The notes under the pieces are model-generated. The model worked only from the letters and a program-made list of their open reading frames with translations. It ran no database searches and was not told the origin of the DNA. The translations under genes were made by a program, and so were the position numbers. A stretch of 32,833 nt of DNA from Pseudomonadota bacterium (GTDB taxonomy: Bacteria; Bdellovibrionota; Bdellovibrionia; Bdellovibrionales; JACTMU01): positions 1 through 32,833 of the forward strand of contig JACTMU010000039.1 in the NCBI GenBank assembly GCA_014584465.1, read 5' to 3'. Within the stretch, counting starts at the first letter, position 1; every line of letters starts with the position of its first letter. This document shows positions 1 to 7,821 of the stretch, one piece after another.

Positions 1-133
1 CTACCGCCCTCAAGATGAGGCTTCGTTCACTATCGGTATATCGCCTTAAACTTGGCTTGGTATGCTTTTTGGACTTACAAATCTGTTCTAACTCTTGAAT
101 CAATGATGATTTTGACTGCTCCTTTTGCGACAT
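1..133 (-). CDS. Partial hypothetical protein, cut by window edge
   Basis: An ATG at 131-133 on the minus strand opens a frame that stays open to the window edge, giving 44 codons. It is preceded by a strong Shine-Dalgarno (GAGGAGG, 4 bases before the ATG). The visible peptide begins MSQKEQSKSSLIQELEQI and is polar and helical, followed by a basic stretch (KKHTKPSLRRYTDSER). That pattern resembles the N-terminus of small helix-turn-helix accessory proteins of insertion sequences, but too little is visible to assign a family. The ribosome site and open frame are seen directly; the mobile-element link is a guess. Confidence 0.55.
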   Translation of the reverse strand, partial: MSQKEQSKSSLIQELEQICKSKKHTKPSLRRYTDSERSLILRAV

Positions 134-457
134 AATGCCTCCTCTTAATTTGGAGAGCCTATCTCAAATCTGATCCAAACCTAAACCCCTGCAAAAGGGC
201 CTTACAAAATCAACCATTACAGGTAGTCTATTGGAGAAAAAATCCCTTCGGCGACCAAACCGACTGAGTCCATTCGTATTTTTTCGTATTCACTACATTC
301 CAGAACAGTGAATATCCACAGATCGGACACAACCGACTCCGAACTTTGTCAGAAGATCTCTACCAGATCCATTTTTCAGAACCATTCACTTAACGTGGCC
401 AAGCAAACAATTTGACAACTGCGAGCTTCAAATAACAGGCCATTTGTTGCATTGATT
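134..457. other. Intergenic region with one hairpin, no gene seen
   Basis: There is no convincing ORF between the truncated gene at the left edge and the end of the arsS-associated operon. An 8-bp inverted repeat (TATTCACT at 287-294, AGTGAATA at 307-314) with a 12-base loop is visible. It is not followed by a T-run on either strand, so it is not a standard intrinsic terminator. Confidence 0.5.
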
Positions 458-1153
458 CTAATATCGTCCTGTTATGAGCAGGTCGGTGGCCCACTTAAAC
501 AGATCCTGCTGTTCCCGAAGAAACTCCTCTCTGACAACATTCAAAGCGATGTAACGCCTAAGATCGCTCTCAATATCAACATCAAAACTCTCTTCTATAA
601 AGTCAAAGCCACCGATCTTTGAGATTTGTGTGATGAGTTGAAATGCTGTCTGCTCCGTGCTGTATTCGACTGCGCGCCAGATACTAGAAGATAAGGGAAT
701 GCTTCCGCCAAAGAAGTAAAATCCACCATCGGCAACTCTCCCCAATACAAATTGGTCGTGTAAGTGTTTCTGGGTTAAAAGAACTCCATTTTTTAAATCT
801 TGAATTTTCAAATGAGGAGAGTCTGCGCCCATAAGGCAAACATATTGGTGTTTTGTCAATAGATCTTGATAGACAAAACTGAGGCGAGCGCCAAGATCAC
901 CTGTGCCTTGAAATAGAGTTGGAAAAGATTGCCATCTCATCGCATGCACACCCTCGCGTTCGGCCACAGCCCAGTAGATTTGCAAACTTGGCACCTCGCA
1001 GGCCACAGCTTTTGCAAGCGCTTCGGTCGCCAAAAGAGATAAGTCGTAAAATCGTCTGGCATTGTTGCCCCCAGTGGTGGCCGCCAATCGAGTTTTGATG
1101 GGTGACAGCCCTGGTGTCTTTACAAAAATTGCAAGCGCTCCACGGACACTCAT
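458..1153 (-). CDS. ArsS-associated glycosyltransferase 1 (TIGR04282/DUF2064 type)
   Basis: The product is a predicted 231-residue nucleotide-sugar-transferase-like protein of the DUF2064 family, in the lineage that accompanies the ArsS radical SAM enzyme and is named for arsenosugar biosynthesis. Visible features are an N-terminal nucleotide-binding strand (ALAIFVKTPGLSPIKTRLA), a central GADSPHLK motif typical of the family's GxDSP metal/nucleotide site, and the GRVADGGFYFFGG segment matching the family's DGGYYL-like motif. The frame is open a further 74 codons upstream, but those codons overlap the preceding gene. The ATG at 1153 forms a TGATG junction with that gene's stop, the usual coupling for these pairs. 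The gene is last in a minus-strand operon with the second glycosyltransferase, arsS and the TVP38 gene. The exact acceptor is not visible from sequence. Confidence 0.85.
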   Translation of the reverse strand: MSVRGALAIFVKTPGLSPIKTRLAATTGGNNARRFYDLSLLATEALAKAVACEVPSLQIYWAVAEREGVHAMRWQSFPTLFQGTGDLGARLSFVYQDLLTKHQYVCLMGADSPHLKIQDLKNGVLLTQKHLHDQFVLGRVADGGFYFFGGSIPLSSSIWRAVEYSTEQTAFQLITQISKIGGFDFIEESFDVDIESDLRRYIALNVVREEFLREQQDLFKWATDLLITGRY

Positions 1154-1848
1154 CACACAATGTTCTCTTTGATTAGGCGTAAGAGTTGAGGTGTCGCTTG
1201 CCACACCGTAAGTACAAGGTGTTTTGTCGTGGTCTTCAACCAACCTCGTGATTGGTAGCGGCGAGCGCTTGTATAGATTGGCGCCCCAACACATCTTAGC
1301 TTCAATCTTCTCTGGTGTGCCTTCCAAATCAAAAGGTGATCCTCCCCGAAGGTGGCCGTTTCGCTGAACCCGCAAAGACTAGAATAGGTCTCTCGGTGCA
1401 TGCAATATCCTTGGTCTCCGAAGGGCAAACGAAGGCAGTGAGAACGAAACCAGGTTCCATAGACATTTGCAACCATCAGCGGTGGACCATCATTCATAAA
1501 CCTGAGATCAAAGAAGTGAATGACGCCTGTCCTCTTCTTAATTTCACGTTTGAGCCTCTTAATGGCAGATTCATCAACCTTTGAGTCGCTGTGAAGAAAC
1601 CAAAAGAATTCGCATCTTGCCCTTTGAGCTCCCGTATTGAGCTGTTTTGCTCTTCCTATATCTGATGCAACCCAATGGGTCGGAGATGAAATCCCAACTC
1701 TTTGGACTTCATTTTGGAGTTGATCACTTAACGAATTATTAGAAACAAGAATGATTTCATCTTTGTTGCCAAGAGACTTCAAACAAGGAAGAAGATCCTT
1801 CCATGCTTCATCTCTTTCTGCAACCGGAATGATTACTGAAATTCCCAC
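1153..1848 (-). CDS. ArsS-associated glycosyltransferase 2 (TIGR04283 type, GT-A fold)
   Basis: The product is a family-2 (GT-A) glycosyltransferase of the type that sits beside ArsS. The N-terminal ISVIIPVAERDEAW strand starts the nucleotide-binding fold. ASDIGRAKQLNTGAQRA is the family's GRA-QMN-GA motif, and FFWFLHSDSKV supplies the DxD-like HSDS site. FGEDHLLIWKAHQRR is the C-terminal catalytic acidic region. I place the start at the GTG at 1846-1848, because AAGGAG lies 6 bases upstream and the arsS stop (TAA) runs directly into that site. The longer reading frame overlaps arsS by about 65 bases. It overlaps the next gene by one base (TGATG). A role in building an arsenosugar-like or other glycosylated product is inferred from the neighbours. 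Confidence 0.86.
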   Translation of the reverse strand: MGISVIIPVAERDEAWKDLLPCLKSLGNKDEIILVSNNSLSDQLQNEVQRVGISSPTHWVASDIGRAKQLNTGAQRARCEFFWFLHSDSKVDESAIKRLKREIKKRTGVIHFFDLRFMNDGPPLMVANVYGTWFRSHCLRLPFGDQGYCMHRETYSSLCGFSETATFGEDHLLIWKAHQRRLKLRCVGAPIYTSARRYQSRGWLKTTTKHLVLTVWQATPQLLRLIKENIV

Positions 1849-1858
1849 CTCAATCTCC

Positions 1859-2815
1859 TTATAACAGGGCACCACCGCAAGAGCTCCCGGCTCCAGCCAT
1901 GCAAGCATAGCAGTGGTTTGCAAATGTTATAGGTTGTCCCGTTAGTTCATCAAATGAAGAGATGTCCCAAAGTGTCGTGCGCCGGCTCCCCCAAGGAAGA
2001 TCCAGGGCCTGGTTAAAATCACAATCGTAAAGCCCCCCGCTCCAGCTTACTGAGATAAGATTACGGCACATGATCCTCAATGAAGTTCTCGGATTGAAGT
2101 TGTTTGCAAGGAGTTCCATGTAATCGTCCAATCTGTCGGACTTCCTTAAATCATCCAGAAACCGTTTGATCGGCACATTGGTGATTGTAAATAGGTTGTT
2201 GAAATCAATGTCAAAAAGTTCACTAAGTTCAGCCTTGTAGTTCCTTTGAAGTTCCTCTTGAGAGGGTGGCAAAAATGGCCCCGATGGATTGTAAACGAGA
2301 TCGAGAATGAGGTTTGATCCTTCTTTGCCATACCCGAGAGAGTTCAAATGTTTGAGTGCATGTATGCTCTTGTCAAAAACTCCTTTTCCTCTTTGGCGTT
2401 CAACGTTTTCTCTGGAGTAGCATGGAAGAGAAGCGACGATGCGGACCTCGTGATCCTTTAAAAAGTGGGCCGTCCCTTCTTGCCCTGGCTCAAAGAGCAC
2501 CGTGAGATTGCATCGATCAATCACCGATTTGTCGCTCTTTCTCGCACCCACAACGAGTTTTTTAAATTGAGGGTTCAGTTCAGGTGCACCTCCGGTGATG
2601 TCCACAGTGTGAACCTGCTGAGTTCCGCTGAGCAACTCAATGACTTTGTGCACAGTTCGTTCATCCATGCTTTCTGTGCGGCTCGGTCCAGCCTCCACAT
2701 GGCAGTGACGACAAGCCTGATTGCACAGACGACCCATATTCACTTGGAGTGTTTCAACTGAAATACGATCCATTCGAAGTCTATGTTGGTTCAAGACCTC
2801 GCTAAAGGATTTCAT
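1859..2815 (-). CDS. arsS: Radical SAM protein ArsS (arsenosugar biosynthesis type)
   Basis: The product is a predicted radical SAM enzyme of about 318 residues. The cluster-binding motif CNQACRHCHVEAGP (CxxxCxxC) is close to the N-terminus, as is usual for the ArsS family. The C-terminal third carries the Cys-rich domain, ending in HCYACMAGAGSSCGG. In characterised relatives ArsS attaches the adenosyl moiety of SAM to arsenic on the route to arsenosugars. Some members contain selenocysteine, but no in-frame TGA is read through here and the stop is TAA. I choose the ATG at 2815 because the TLQVNMG-CNQ spacing matches relatives and because it overlaps the stop of the small ORF upstream (ATGA). 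A GTG nine bases further upstream is the alternative. arsM is not in the window. Confidence 0.9.
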   Translation of the reverse strand: MKSFSEVLNQHRLRMDRISVETLQVNMGRLCNQACRHCHVEAGPSRTESMDERTVHKVIELLSGTQQVHTVDITGGAPELNPQFKKLVVGARKSDKSVIDRCNLTVLFEPGQEGTAHFLKDHEVRIVASLPCYSRENVERQRGKGVFDKSIHALKHLNSLGYGKEGSNLILDLVYNPSGPFLPPSQEELQRNYKAELSELFDIDFNNLFTITNVPIKRFLDDLRKSDRLDDYMELLANNFNPRTSLRIMCRNLISVSWSGGLYDCDFNQALDLPWGSRRTTLWDISSFDELTGQPITFANHCYACMAGAGSSCGGALL

Positions 2816-2943
2816 CGCTTGCACCTACTCTTAGAAGATCCTAAAAGCCATACCCGTTCACATCTGTTCGACAGTCCATCGCAATTAAAAACCTGATTCA
2901 TGTGCTCCATTACCCTCGCAAAATTGAGACTTGATGCCACCAT
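2812..2943 (-). CDS. Small ORF (43 aa) translationally coupled to arsS
   Basis: An ATG at 2941-2943 has GGGAG 7 bases upstream. It opens a 43-codon frame (MVASSLNFARVMEHMNQV..., ending SKSRCKR) that starts 16 bases after the TVP38 stop and ends in a TGA overlapping the arsS ATG (ATGA). The ribosome site, tight spacing and stop-start overlap are the same features that join the other genes of this operon. The peptide has two Cys and a basic tail, and matches no family I can name. It may be a real small protein, or a leader whose translation carries ribosomes onto arsS. Chance is possible at this length. Confidence 0.42.
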   Translation of the reverse strand: MVASSLNFARVMEHMNQVFNCDGLSNRCERVWLLGSSKSRCKR

Positions 2944-2959
2944 AGACAAACTCCCTATT

Positions 2960-3700
2960 TTATACAAGATGGCTTGGTTTCTTGAATTTTCTAACCCGGA
3001 TCCGGGTTAGAAGATGCCTTCGAGACCTAATGTAACCGACACTCCACTTTGAAATGAGAGGTAGAATTCCAACAAGCATAAGGGAAAAAAGGAGATCCGG
3101 CGAAAGGATGCCTTTCAAAGAATCGATCTGTGAAATTTGAATTCCCGCATTCACATAAACTGCCGTTCCGGGAAGCATTCCAAGTTGGCTTACGAAAAAG
3201 AATGTACCTGTCCCGATCTGGGTCAACCCCATGAACAGGTTGATCAGAAAGAATGGAAAAAGTGGTACAAGCCTTAAAGTGAAAAGAAAAAGGGCTCCAT
3301 CTCTTTCGATTCCTTGATTGATGTATGAGAGTTTCTCTTTGAATTTAGTTTGAATGAAACTGCGAAAGAGAAAGCGCGATGCCAAAAATGCAAGAGTTGC
3401 CCCAATGGTACTAGAAAAAGACACAAGAACCGTACCGAGACCCAATCCAAAAATGGCTCCTCCAAATAAAGCAAGAACTGTGGCACCAGGAATCGATAAA
3501 GCTGTGGTAAAAATATAGAGGATGCAAAACAATCCAGCCCACAAAACAGGACTCTCGCGATATAGATCATTGAGGACCCCTTGGTGAGCTTTCATGTTCT
3601 CCAAAGATAGGTATTGCCCCAAGTCAAACCACCAATATGAGATGATCATAGAACCTAAGAGGAGAGCTACCCCAGTTCGCGACATCCACTTTTTAGACAT
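2960..3700 (-). CDS. TVP38/TMEM64 (VTT-domain) membrane protein
   Basis: The product is a 246-residue inner-membrane protein of the TVP38/TMEM64 (SNARE-associated, DedA-related) family. It has an N-terminal membrane segment (about residues 10-28), then the VTT core: SIPGATVLALFGGAIFGLG, the FSSTIGATLAFLASRFLFR re-entrant helix, and RLVPLFPFFLINLFMG, which carries the family's R-x-x-P motif. The C-terminus is strongly basic (RSRRHLLTRIRVRKFKK). Family members are linked to lipid or small-molecule transport, and the gene often lies near arsS-type clusters. It is the first gene of this minus-strand operon. Its start region is a 16-bp tandem duplication, and a 24-bp perfect palindrome lies within its 3' end. 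The substrate is unknown. Confidence 0.88.
   Translation of the reverse strand: MSKKWMSRTGVALLLGSMIISYWWFDLGQYLSLENMKAHQGVLNDLYRESPVLWAGLFCILYIFTTALSIPGATVLALFGGAIFGLGLGTVLVSFSSTIGATLAFLASRFLFRSFIQTKFKEKLSYINQGIERDGALFLFTLRLVPLFPFFLINLFMGLTQIGTGTFFFVSQLGMLPGTAVYVNAGIQISQIDSLKGILSPDLLFSLMLVGILPLISKWSVGYIRSRRHLLTRIRVRKFKKPSHLV
2989..3012. repeat. 24-bp perfect palindrome inside the TVP38 coding region
   Basis: The half-site TTCTAACCCGGA is followed immediately by its exact reverse complement, with no spacer. It encodes LTRIRVR in the basic C-terminus. In RNA it would form a GC-rich stem about 50 bases before the stop codon; in DNA it could be a dimer operator. The symmetry is seen directly; any role is inference. 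Confidence 0.9.
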
Positions 3701-3716
3701 TGCTCTCCTTAGACAT
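3693..3716 (-). CDS. 7-codon leader ORF overlapping the TVP38 gene start
   Basis: The upstream copy of a duplicated SD-ATG unit yields ATG TCT AAG GAG AGC AAT GTC TAA (MSKESNV). Its stop overlaps codons 2-3 of the TVP38 gene in another frame. It has its own AAGGAG site, and its third and fourth codons form the site used by the real gene. It may tune initiation or be a by-product of the duplication. Confidence 0.35.
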   Translation of the reverse strand: MSKESNV

Positions 3717-3726
3717 TGCTCTCCTT
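3693..3726. repeat. 16-bp tandem duplication of ribosome site and start codon
   Basis: AGACATTGCTCTCCTT occurs twice back to back (3695-3710 and 3711-3726). Two further matching bases at 3693-3694 make 34 bases of exact period 16. On the minus strand each unit carries AAGGAG, a 5-base spacer and ATGTCT, so the gene has two complete initiation sites. Confidence 0.95.
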
Positions 3727-3938
3727 ACAACCCGAATCTAACATTTAAATGGGGAAACCGCGCCTGAGCGGAAGTGCTCAAACAAAATAGACCTTACTGT
3801 ATCACTGAGGATGGGCTTGGTCTATTGTTCCTGTGCTTTCTTAATTGGAGCCACCGCAGGCAAATACAGTTCCATTTTTGGTGATGCGAAGTGTCTGAGA
3901 TTAAGAATCAAGGACTCTTGTGTTATTAGTAGAGTCTC

Positions 3939-4670
3939 ATGAAGTTTGTTTTTACCTTTTTGCTCTCTTTTTTTTGGATAACCCAGTCAGGATCTGCGGC
4001 GCCAACGGCAGATCAGCTGATGGGTCGACTTGACGAGCTTTATCGATTTGACTCCAGCACTGCTAAGCTGACCATGACCATCACGACCCCGAATTGGATT
4101 CGAAGCCTGAAACTTGAATCGTGGTCCTTAGGTCAAAAGAAGATGTTTATCAGAATTCTTTCGCCGGCCCGAGATGCTGGAGTCACCACGCTTAGGGTTG
4201 ATAAGAATATGTGGAATTTTTTTCCAAAAATTGACAAGGTCATTCAAGTGCCACCCTCGATGATGATGGGCTCCTGGATGGGGTCGGACTTCACCAACGA
4301 TGATCTCGTACGGGAGACCTCCTACAAAGATGAATATGATGCCACCGTAAGTGAAGAGGCTGGACTACTCAAACTGACGACCACCCCGAAACCCAACGTG
4401 GCCACCGTTTGGGGAAAAGTTGTGACCACATTTGATCCTAAAAACCTGATTCCTTTAGGTCAGGATTTCTTTGATGAAAACGGCCAATTGGTTCGAACAA
4501 TGAGTTTTTCTGATTTGAAGAACTTTGATGGCAAAATGCTGCCTTCCAAAATGACCCTGGTCCCCAAGGAAAAGGTGGGCCACAAGACTGAAGTTCTCTA
4601 TGAGGAGCTCAAATTCACGAAAGTTTCTGAGGATGTTTTTACACTCAAGAACCTAAGAACAACAAGATGA
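3939..4670 (+). CDS. LolA-like periplasmic outer-membrane lipoprotein-sorting protein
   Basis: The product is a 243-residue exported protein with a clear signal peptide (MKFVFTFLLSFFWITQSGSA, cleavage near residue 20). It continues as a LolA/LppX-like half-barrel: LESWSLGQKKMFIRILSPARDAGVTTLRV, then NMWNFFPKIDKVIQVPPSMMMGSWMGSDFTNDDLV, a pattern typical of the outer-membrane lipoprotein-sorting family (LolA_like). It probably carries a lipid or lipoprotein between the inner-membrane ABC complex encoded by the next three genes and the outer membrane. It overlaps the next gene by four bases (ATGA). Upstream, TTGGTC (3817) and CTTAAT (3840) with a 17-base spacer are a weak promoter candidate. 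It is more like the operon-specific carriers than canonical LolA. Confidence 0.87.
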   Translation: MKFVFTFLLSFFWITQSGSAAPTADQLMGRLDELYRFDSSTAKLTMTITTPNWIRSLKLESWSLGQKKMFIRILSPARDAGVTTLRVDKNMWNFFPKIDKVIQVPPSMMMGSWMGSDFTNDDLVRETSYKDEYDATVSEEAGLLKLTTTPKPNVATVWGKVVTTFDPKNLIPLGQDFFDENGQLVRTMSFSDLKNFDGKMLPSKMTLVPKEKVGHKTEVLYEELKFTKVSEDVFTLKNLRTTR

Positions 4671-5902
4671 ATGCATTCGCACAGATCGCCTTTCGAAACA
4701 TCTTTCGCCAAAGACGCCGCTCGTTTCTTACGGGCCTCTCCCTTTGGGGGGGCTATGTTCTCGTTTCACTCTCGATTGCGCTCACCGATGGAACCTACTC
4801 CCACATGATTGACGCCTTTACGGGTGATCGAACGGGTCACATTCAGATTCATCAAAAGAATTATCTTGAAAAACCCTCTGTGGAACGAATGATTCCGAAT
4901 CAATCCCAAATCTTAGAGACTCTTCAAAACATGAGCACATCTACCCTCAATGACATCATCAAAGGGTTCAGCCCCAGGGTTCGAGCTGGAGCTCTGGCGT
5001 GGGCCCACGACCAAGTCAGGCCTGTGGAGGTGTGGGGCATAGATCCCGAAAAGGAAAGCACGGTCACTCGATTTGGAGATAAACCTATTGACGGAGAGGC
5101 TTGGTCCAACATTGAAACGGCTTTAACACCCGTTTACGTTGGTCACAACATTCGAAAGCAGCTTAAGCTTAAATTTGGCGAAGAGCTCATTCTTATCTCA
5201 CAAGGAGCGGATGGCTCAATTGCCAATGATAAGTTTTTCGTCTCAGGAACTATAGGCACGGAGGATGGGAGCGATGCTGACTCCCTATTCATTCCTCTGG
5301 AAGCAGCTAAAAACTTCTTCTCTTCAGGGATTCACGAAATTGCAGTTCGCCTGCAGCACTCATCAAGTGCCGATAGGGTTCGAGGCCTGCTCGTACAAAA
5401 GCTCACTCATGAAGAGATCCAAATCTCCACCTGGGCTGAAGTTGAAGAGGAGTTTTACAAAGCTATGCAGGCAGATCGGCGTGGCAACGAGGTCACCTAC
5501 ATCATCATTTTGATTATGGTTTGTGTGGGGGTTCTTAACGCCGTTCTGATGACCACCCTCGAGAGGATGAGAGAGTACGGCTTGATGAAGGCCGTCGGTA
5601 CCCCACCCGTGCAGATGTTTATGATGATTCCCCTTGAGATTCTCTTTCTCTCCCTCTTCTCTGTCGGTCTTGGTGCTCTGACGGCTCTTCCCATCAACTA
5701 TTGGTTTTTCAAAGTTGGAATTACATTTGAACAACCCGTGGAAATTAGCGGAATTCTCTTTGATCGAATGCGTGCCGAAATCACCACTTCGTCCATGATC
5801 ATTCCAGCACTTGTCGTCATTGGAATGGCGACCGCGGTTTCCCTCATCCCGGCAATCATTGCTCATCGTAAAACAGCTCTAGATGCCTTAAGGAGCGTGT
5901 AG
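4667..5902 (+). CDS. ABC transporter permease, FtsX/LolE type (first subunit)
   Basis: The product is a 411-residue inner-membrane permease with the FtsX/MacB topology: one N-terminal helix after a basic leader (RNIFRQRRRSFLTGLSLWGGYVLVSL), a large periplasmic domain (about residues 50-270), then three C-terminal helices (TYIIILIMVCVGVLNAVLMTT, the LEILFLSLFSVGLGAL region and IIPALVVIGMATAVSLIPAI). ERMREYGLMKAVGTPP is the cytoplasmic coupling segment that contacts the ATPase. Together with the second permease and the LolD-type ATPase it should form a mechanotransmission-type exporter that extracts lipidated or membrane cargo rather than moving solutes through a pore. It starts inside the previous gene (ATGA) and ends sharing one base with the next (TAGTG). 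Confidence 0.9.
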   Translation: MNAFAQIAFRNIFRQRRRSFLTGLSLWGGYVLVSLSIALTDGTYSHMIDAFTGDRTGHIQIHQKNYLEKPSVERMIPNQSQILETLQNMSTSTLNDIIKGFSPRVRAGALAWAHDQVRPVEVWGIDPEKESTVTRFGDKPIDGEAWSNIETALTPVYVGHNIRKQLKLKFGEELILISQGADGSIANDKFFVSGTIGTEDGSDADSLFIPLEAAKNFFSSGIHEIAVRLQHSSSADRVRGLLVQKLTHEEIQISTWAEVEEEFYKAMQADRRGNEVTYIIILIMVCVGVLNAVLMTTLERMREYGLMKAVGTPPVQMFMMIPLEILFLSLFSVGLGALTALPINYWFFKVGITFEQPVEISGILFDRMRAEITTSSMIIPALVVIGMATAVSLIPAIIAHRKTALDALRSV

Positions 5903-7128
5903 TGAAACTCCTTTTTCGTTTGGCATTTCGAAATGTGATGAGAAATAGACGACGCTCCTCTCTTACCTCTCTTTTGATTGGAATGGGTCTTGCCGCCATG
6001 ATGATCACTGATGGATTGATGGTTGGAATGATGGACTATATGTTGAAGGCTGGCACAGGAGATTTTGTTGGATCCGTCCAAATTCACGCAAAGAACTTTC
6101 GTTTAGAACAAGATATCAACCTGACCGTCGATCGACCCCATGAGCTTTTGAGCATCCTTAAAGAAACAGGGGGTAGTGCCAAATGGGCTTCTCGAGCCGT
6201 GGGCTTTGCAATGATTGCCTCACCACGAGGCTCTTCGAATTTGGCTCTCTACGGGATCGTCCCTTCAGAAGAGAAGAAGGTCACTGAGCTTCTATCACTT
6301 GTTCAACAAGGCCAAACCCTTAATGATAATGACCATCGTCAAATCCTGATCGGTCAGAGAACGGCAGAGATCTTGGAGGTCCACGTTGGGGACAAGGTGG
6401 TCATTACAGCTAAACCTAAGGGTGACGGAGATGTTCGACAGGAACTCTTTCGGATCAAGGGGATTTTTTCTTTTGGCACACGAAGAATGGACCAATCCTT
6501 TGCATTTGTGACCCTCAAAGATGCCCAATGGTTTTTCGAATTAGGGGACGACATTCATGAGGTCGTCCTTTCTTTTCCTCATCCTAATGATGCACTTATA
6601 AAAGATACCCCACTATGGACGGCCCTTAGAGAAAATCCTAATGAAGTGCTAGATTGGAAATCCCTTCTCCCCGGATTGAGCAGCATATTGGACATGAGCA
6701 ATCTCTCTTTGGCCATCATGGGCGGAATAGTATTTCTCATCGTAAGTCTGGGCCTTATCAATTCGCTCTTTATGGCAATCTATGAAAGAATGTTTGAGTT
6801 TGGAGTCTTAAAGGCAATCGGAACTCGCCCCACAGCAATTGCACAGATGATTGTCACAGAGGCGGGAATTCTTGGATTTTTTAGTTGCTTGATCGGCATC
6901 CTGATCGGGGGGATCGGAAATTACTATTTTTTCATTCATGGATTTGATTTCTCAGGGATGGAGTACGCTGGCGCCTCAATTCGAGACCCCATAAAGACGG
7001 TCGTGCGTTGGCAACAGTACGTGGTTCTTCCTTTTTATTGCCTCGGCCTTACTCTGTTTGCATCTCTTTATCCTGCGATTCATGCCGCTCGCCTAATCCC
7101 ATCTAAAGCCATGAGGAAATCCCTATGA
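5902..7128 (+). CDS. ABC transporter permease, FtsX/LolC type (second subunit)
   Basis: The product is a 408-residue partner permease with the same layout: FRNVMRNRRRSSLTSLLIGMG then the first helix, a periplasmic domain, and three C-terminal helices. The coupling segment is YERMFEFGVLKAIGTRP. The start is a GTG at 5902-5904, with AAGGAG 6 bases upstream inside the previous gene and a one-base overlap with its TAG stop. It shares the N-terminal pattern of the first permease, so the two probably arose by duplication and act as a heterodimer. It overlaps the ATPase gene by four bases, indicating coupled translation of the whole transporter. Confidence 0.9.
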   Translation: MKLLFRLAFRNVMRNRRRSSLTSLLIGMGLAAMMITDGLMVGMMDYMLKAGTGDFVGSVQIHAKNFRLEQDINLTVDRPHELLSILKETGGSAKWASRAVGFAMIASPRGSSNLALYGIVPSEEKKVTELLSLVQQGQTLNDNDHRQILIGQRTAEILEVHVGDKVVITAKPKGDGDVRQELFRIKGIFSFGTRRMDQSFAFVTLKDAQWFFELGDDIHEVVLSFPHPNDALIKDTPLWTALRENPNEVLDWKSLLPGLSSILDMSNLSLAIMGGIVFLIVSLGLINSLFMAIYERMFEFGVLKAIGTRPTAIAQMIVTEAGILGFFSCLIGILIGGIGNYYFFIHGFDFSGMEYAGASIRDPIKTVVRWQQYVVLPFYCLGLTLFASLYPAIHAARLIPSKAMRKSL

Positions 7129-7820
7129 CAAGAAATGAGACCCTCATCGAGATCTCGAATTTAAGCCGCCATTACGGGGCAGGACCCACTCTCGTAAAAG
7201 CTCTTGATCAAATTGACCTTCTCATCCATCAAGGCGAGTTTACCGCTATTGTCGGCCCCTCTGGATCTGGAAAATCGACCCTTCTCAATCTTATTGGTGG
7301 GCTCGACGCTCCCACGACGGGCTCGATCCAATTGAAAGGGATCCCAATGAATAAGATGAGCGGCAGGGAACTTTCTGATTTTCGTCGTGATCACATCGGC
7401 TTCATTTTTCAAGCTTACAACTTGATTCCTGTTCTTACGGCCGAAGAAAATGTGGAGTACATTATGTTCCTGCAAGGAGTTTCCAAGAAGGATCGACACG
7501 AACGAACTCACGCGATTCTCAAGCGAGTGGGCCTTGAGGGCCGTGAACACCGTAGACCCGATGAGCTCTCCGGAGGACAACAGCAGCGGGTGGCCATTGC
7601 TCGGGCCATGGTTTCCCAACCGAGCCTCATTCTTGCAGATGAACCGACCGCCAACTTGGATTCCCACACCGGTGCCGAGCTTTTGGATATGATGAGAGAT
7701 CTCAACGAAAGAGAAGGAATGACCTTTCTCTTCTCAACTCATGACCCTATGGTCATGGAGAGAGCTCGTCGATTGATTCGACTCCATGACGGGCGAATCT
7801 TCAAAGATGAGAGGCGATAG
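7125..7820 (+). CDS. ABC transporter ATP-binding protein, LolD/MacB type
   Basis: The product is a 231-residue ATPase. Walker A is GPSGSGKST (about residues 43-51), the Q-loop region is [19 protein letters not shown], the signature is [15 protein letters not shown], Walker B is [12 protein letters not shown], and the switch histidine is in [10 protein letters not shown]. The [11 protein letters not shown] and LSGGQQQR sequences are typical of the LolD/MacB subfamily. It should power the two FtsX-type permeases encoded just upstream, with which it overlaps by four bases. The next gene begins within or just after its stop codon. The motifs make the family certain; the cargo is not determined by sequence. 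Confidence 0.95.
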   Translation: MTRNETLIEISNLSRHYGAGPTLVKALDQIDLLIHQGEFTAIVGPSGSGKSTLLNLIGGLDAPTTGSIQLKGIPMNKMSGRELSDFRRDHIGFIFQAYNLIPVLTAEENVEYIMFLQGVSKKDRHERTHAILKRVGLEGREHRRPDELSGGQQQRVAIARAMVSQPSLILADEPTANLDSHTGAELLDMMRDLNEREGMTFLFSTHDPMVMERARRLIRLHDGRIFKDERR

Positions 7821-7821
7821 T

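Noticed and set aside
287-314. Hairpin as terminator of the arsS operon
   Set aside because: It lies about 145 bases past the last stop and the strand downstream of it in that direction is A-rich, not T-rich.
1859-1880. Possible selenocysteine at the ArsS C-terminus
   Set aside because: The frame ends in TAA after a normal CGGALL end, and the conserved positions are encoded as Cys; no TGA needs reading through.
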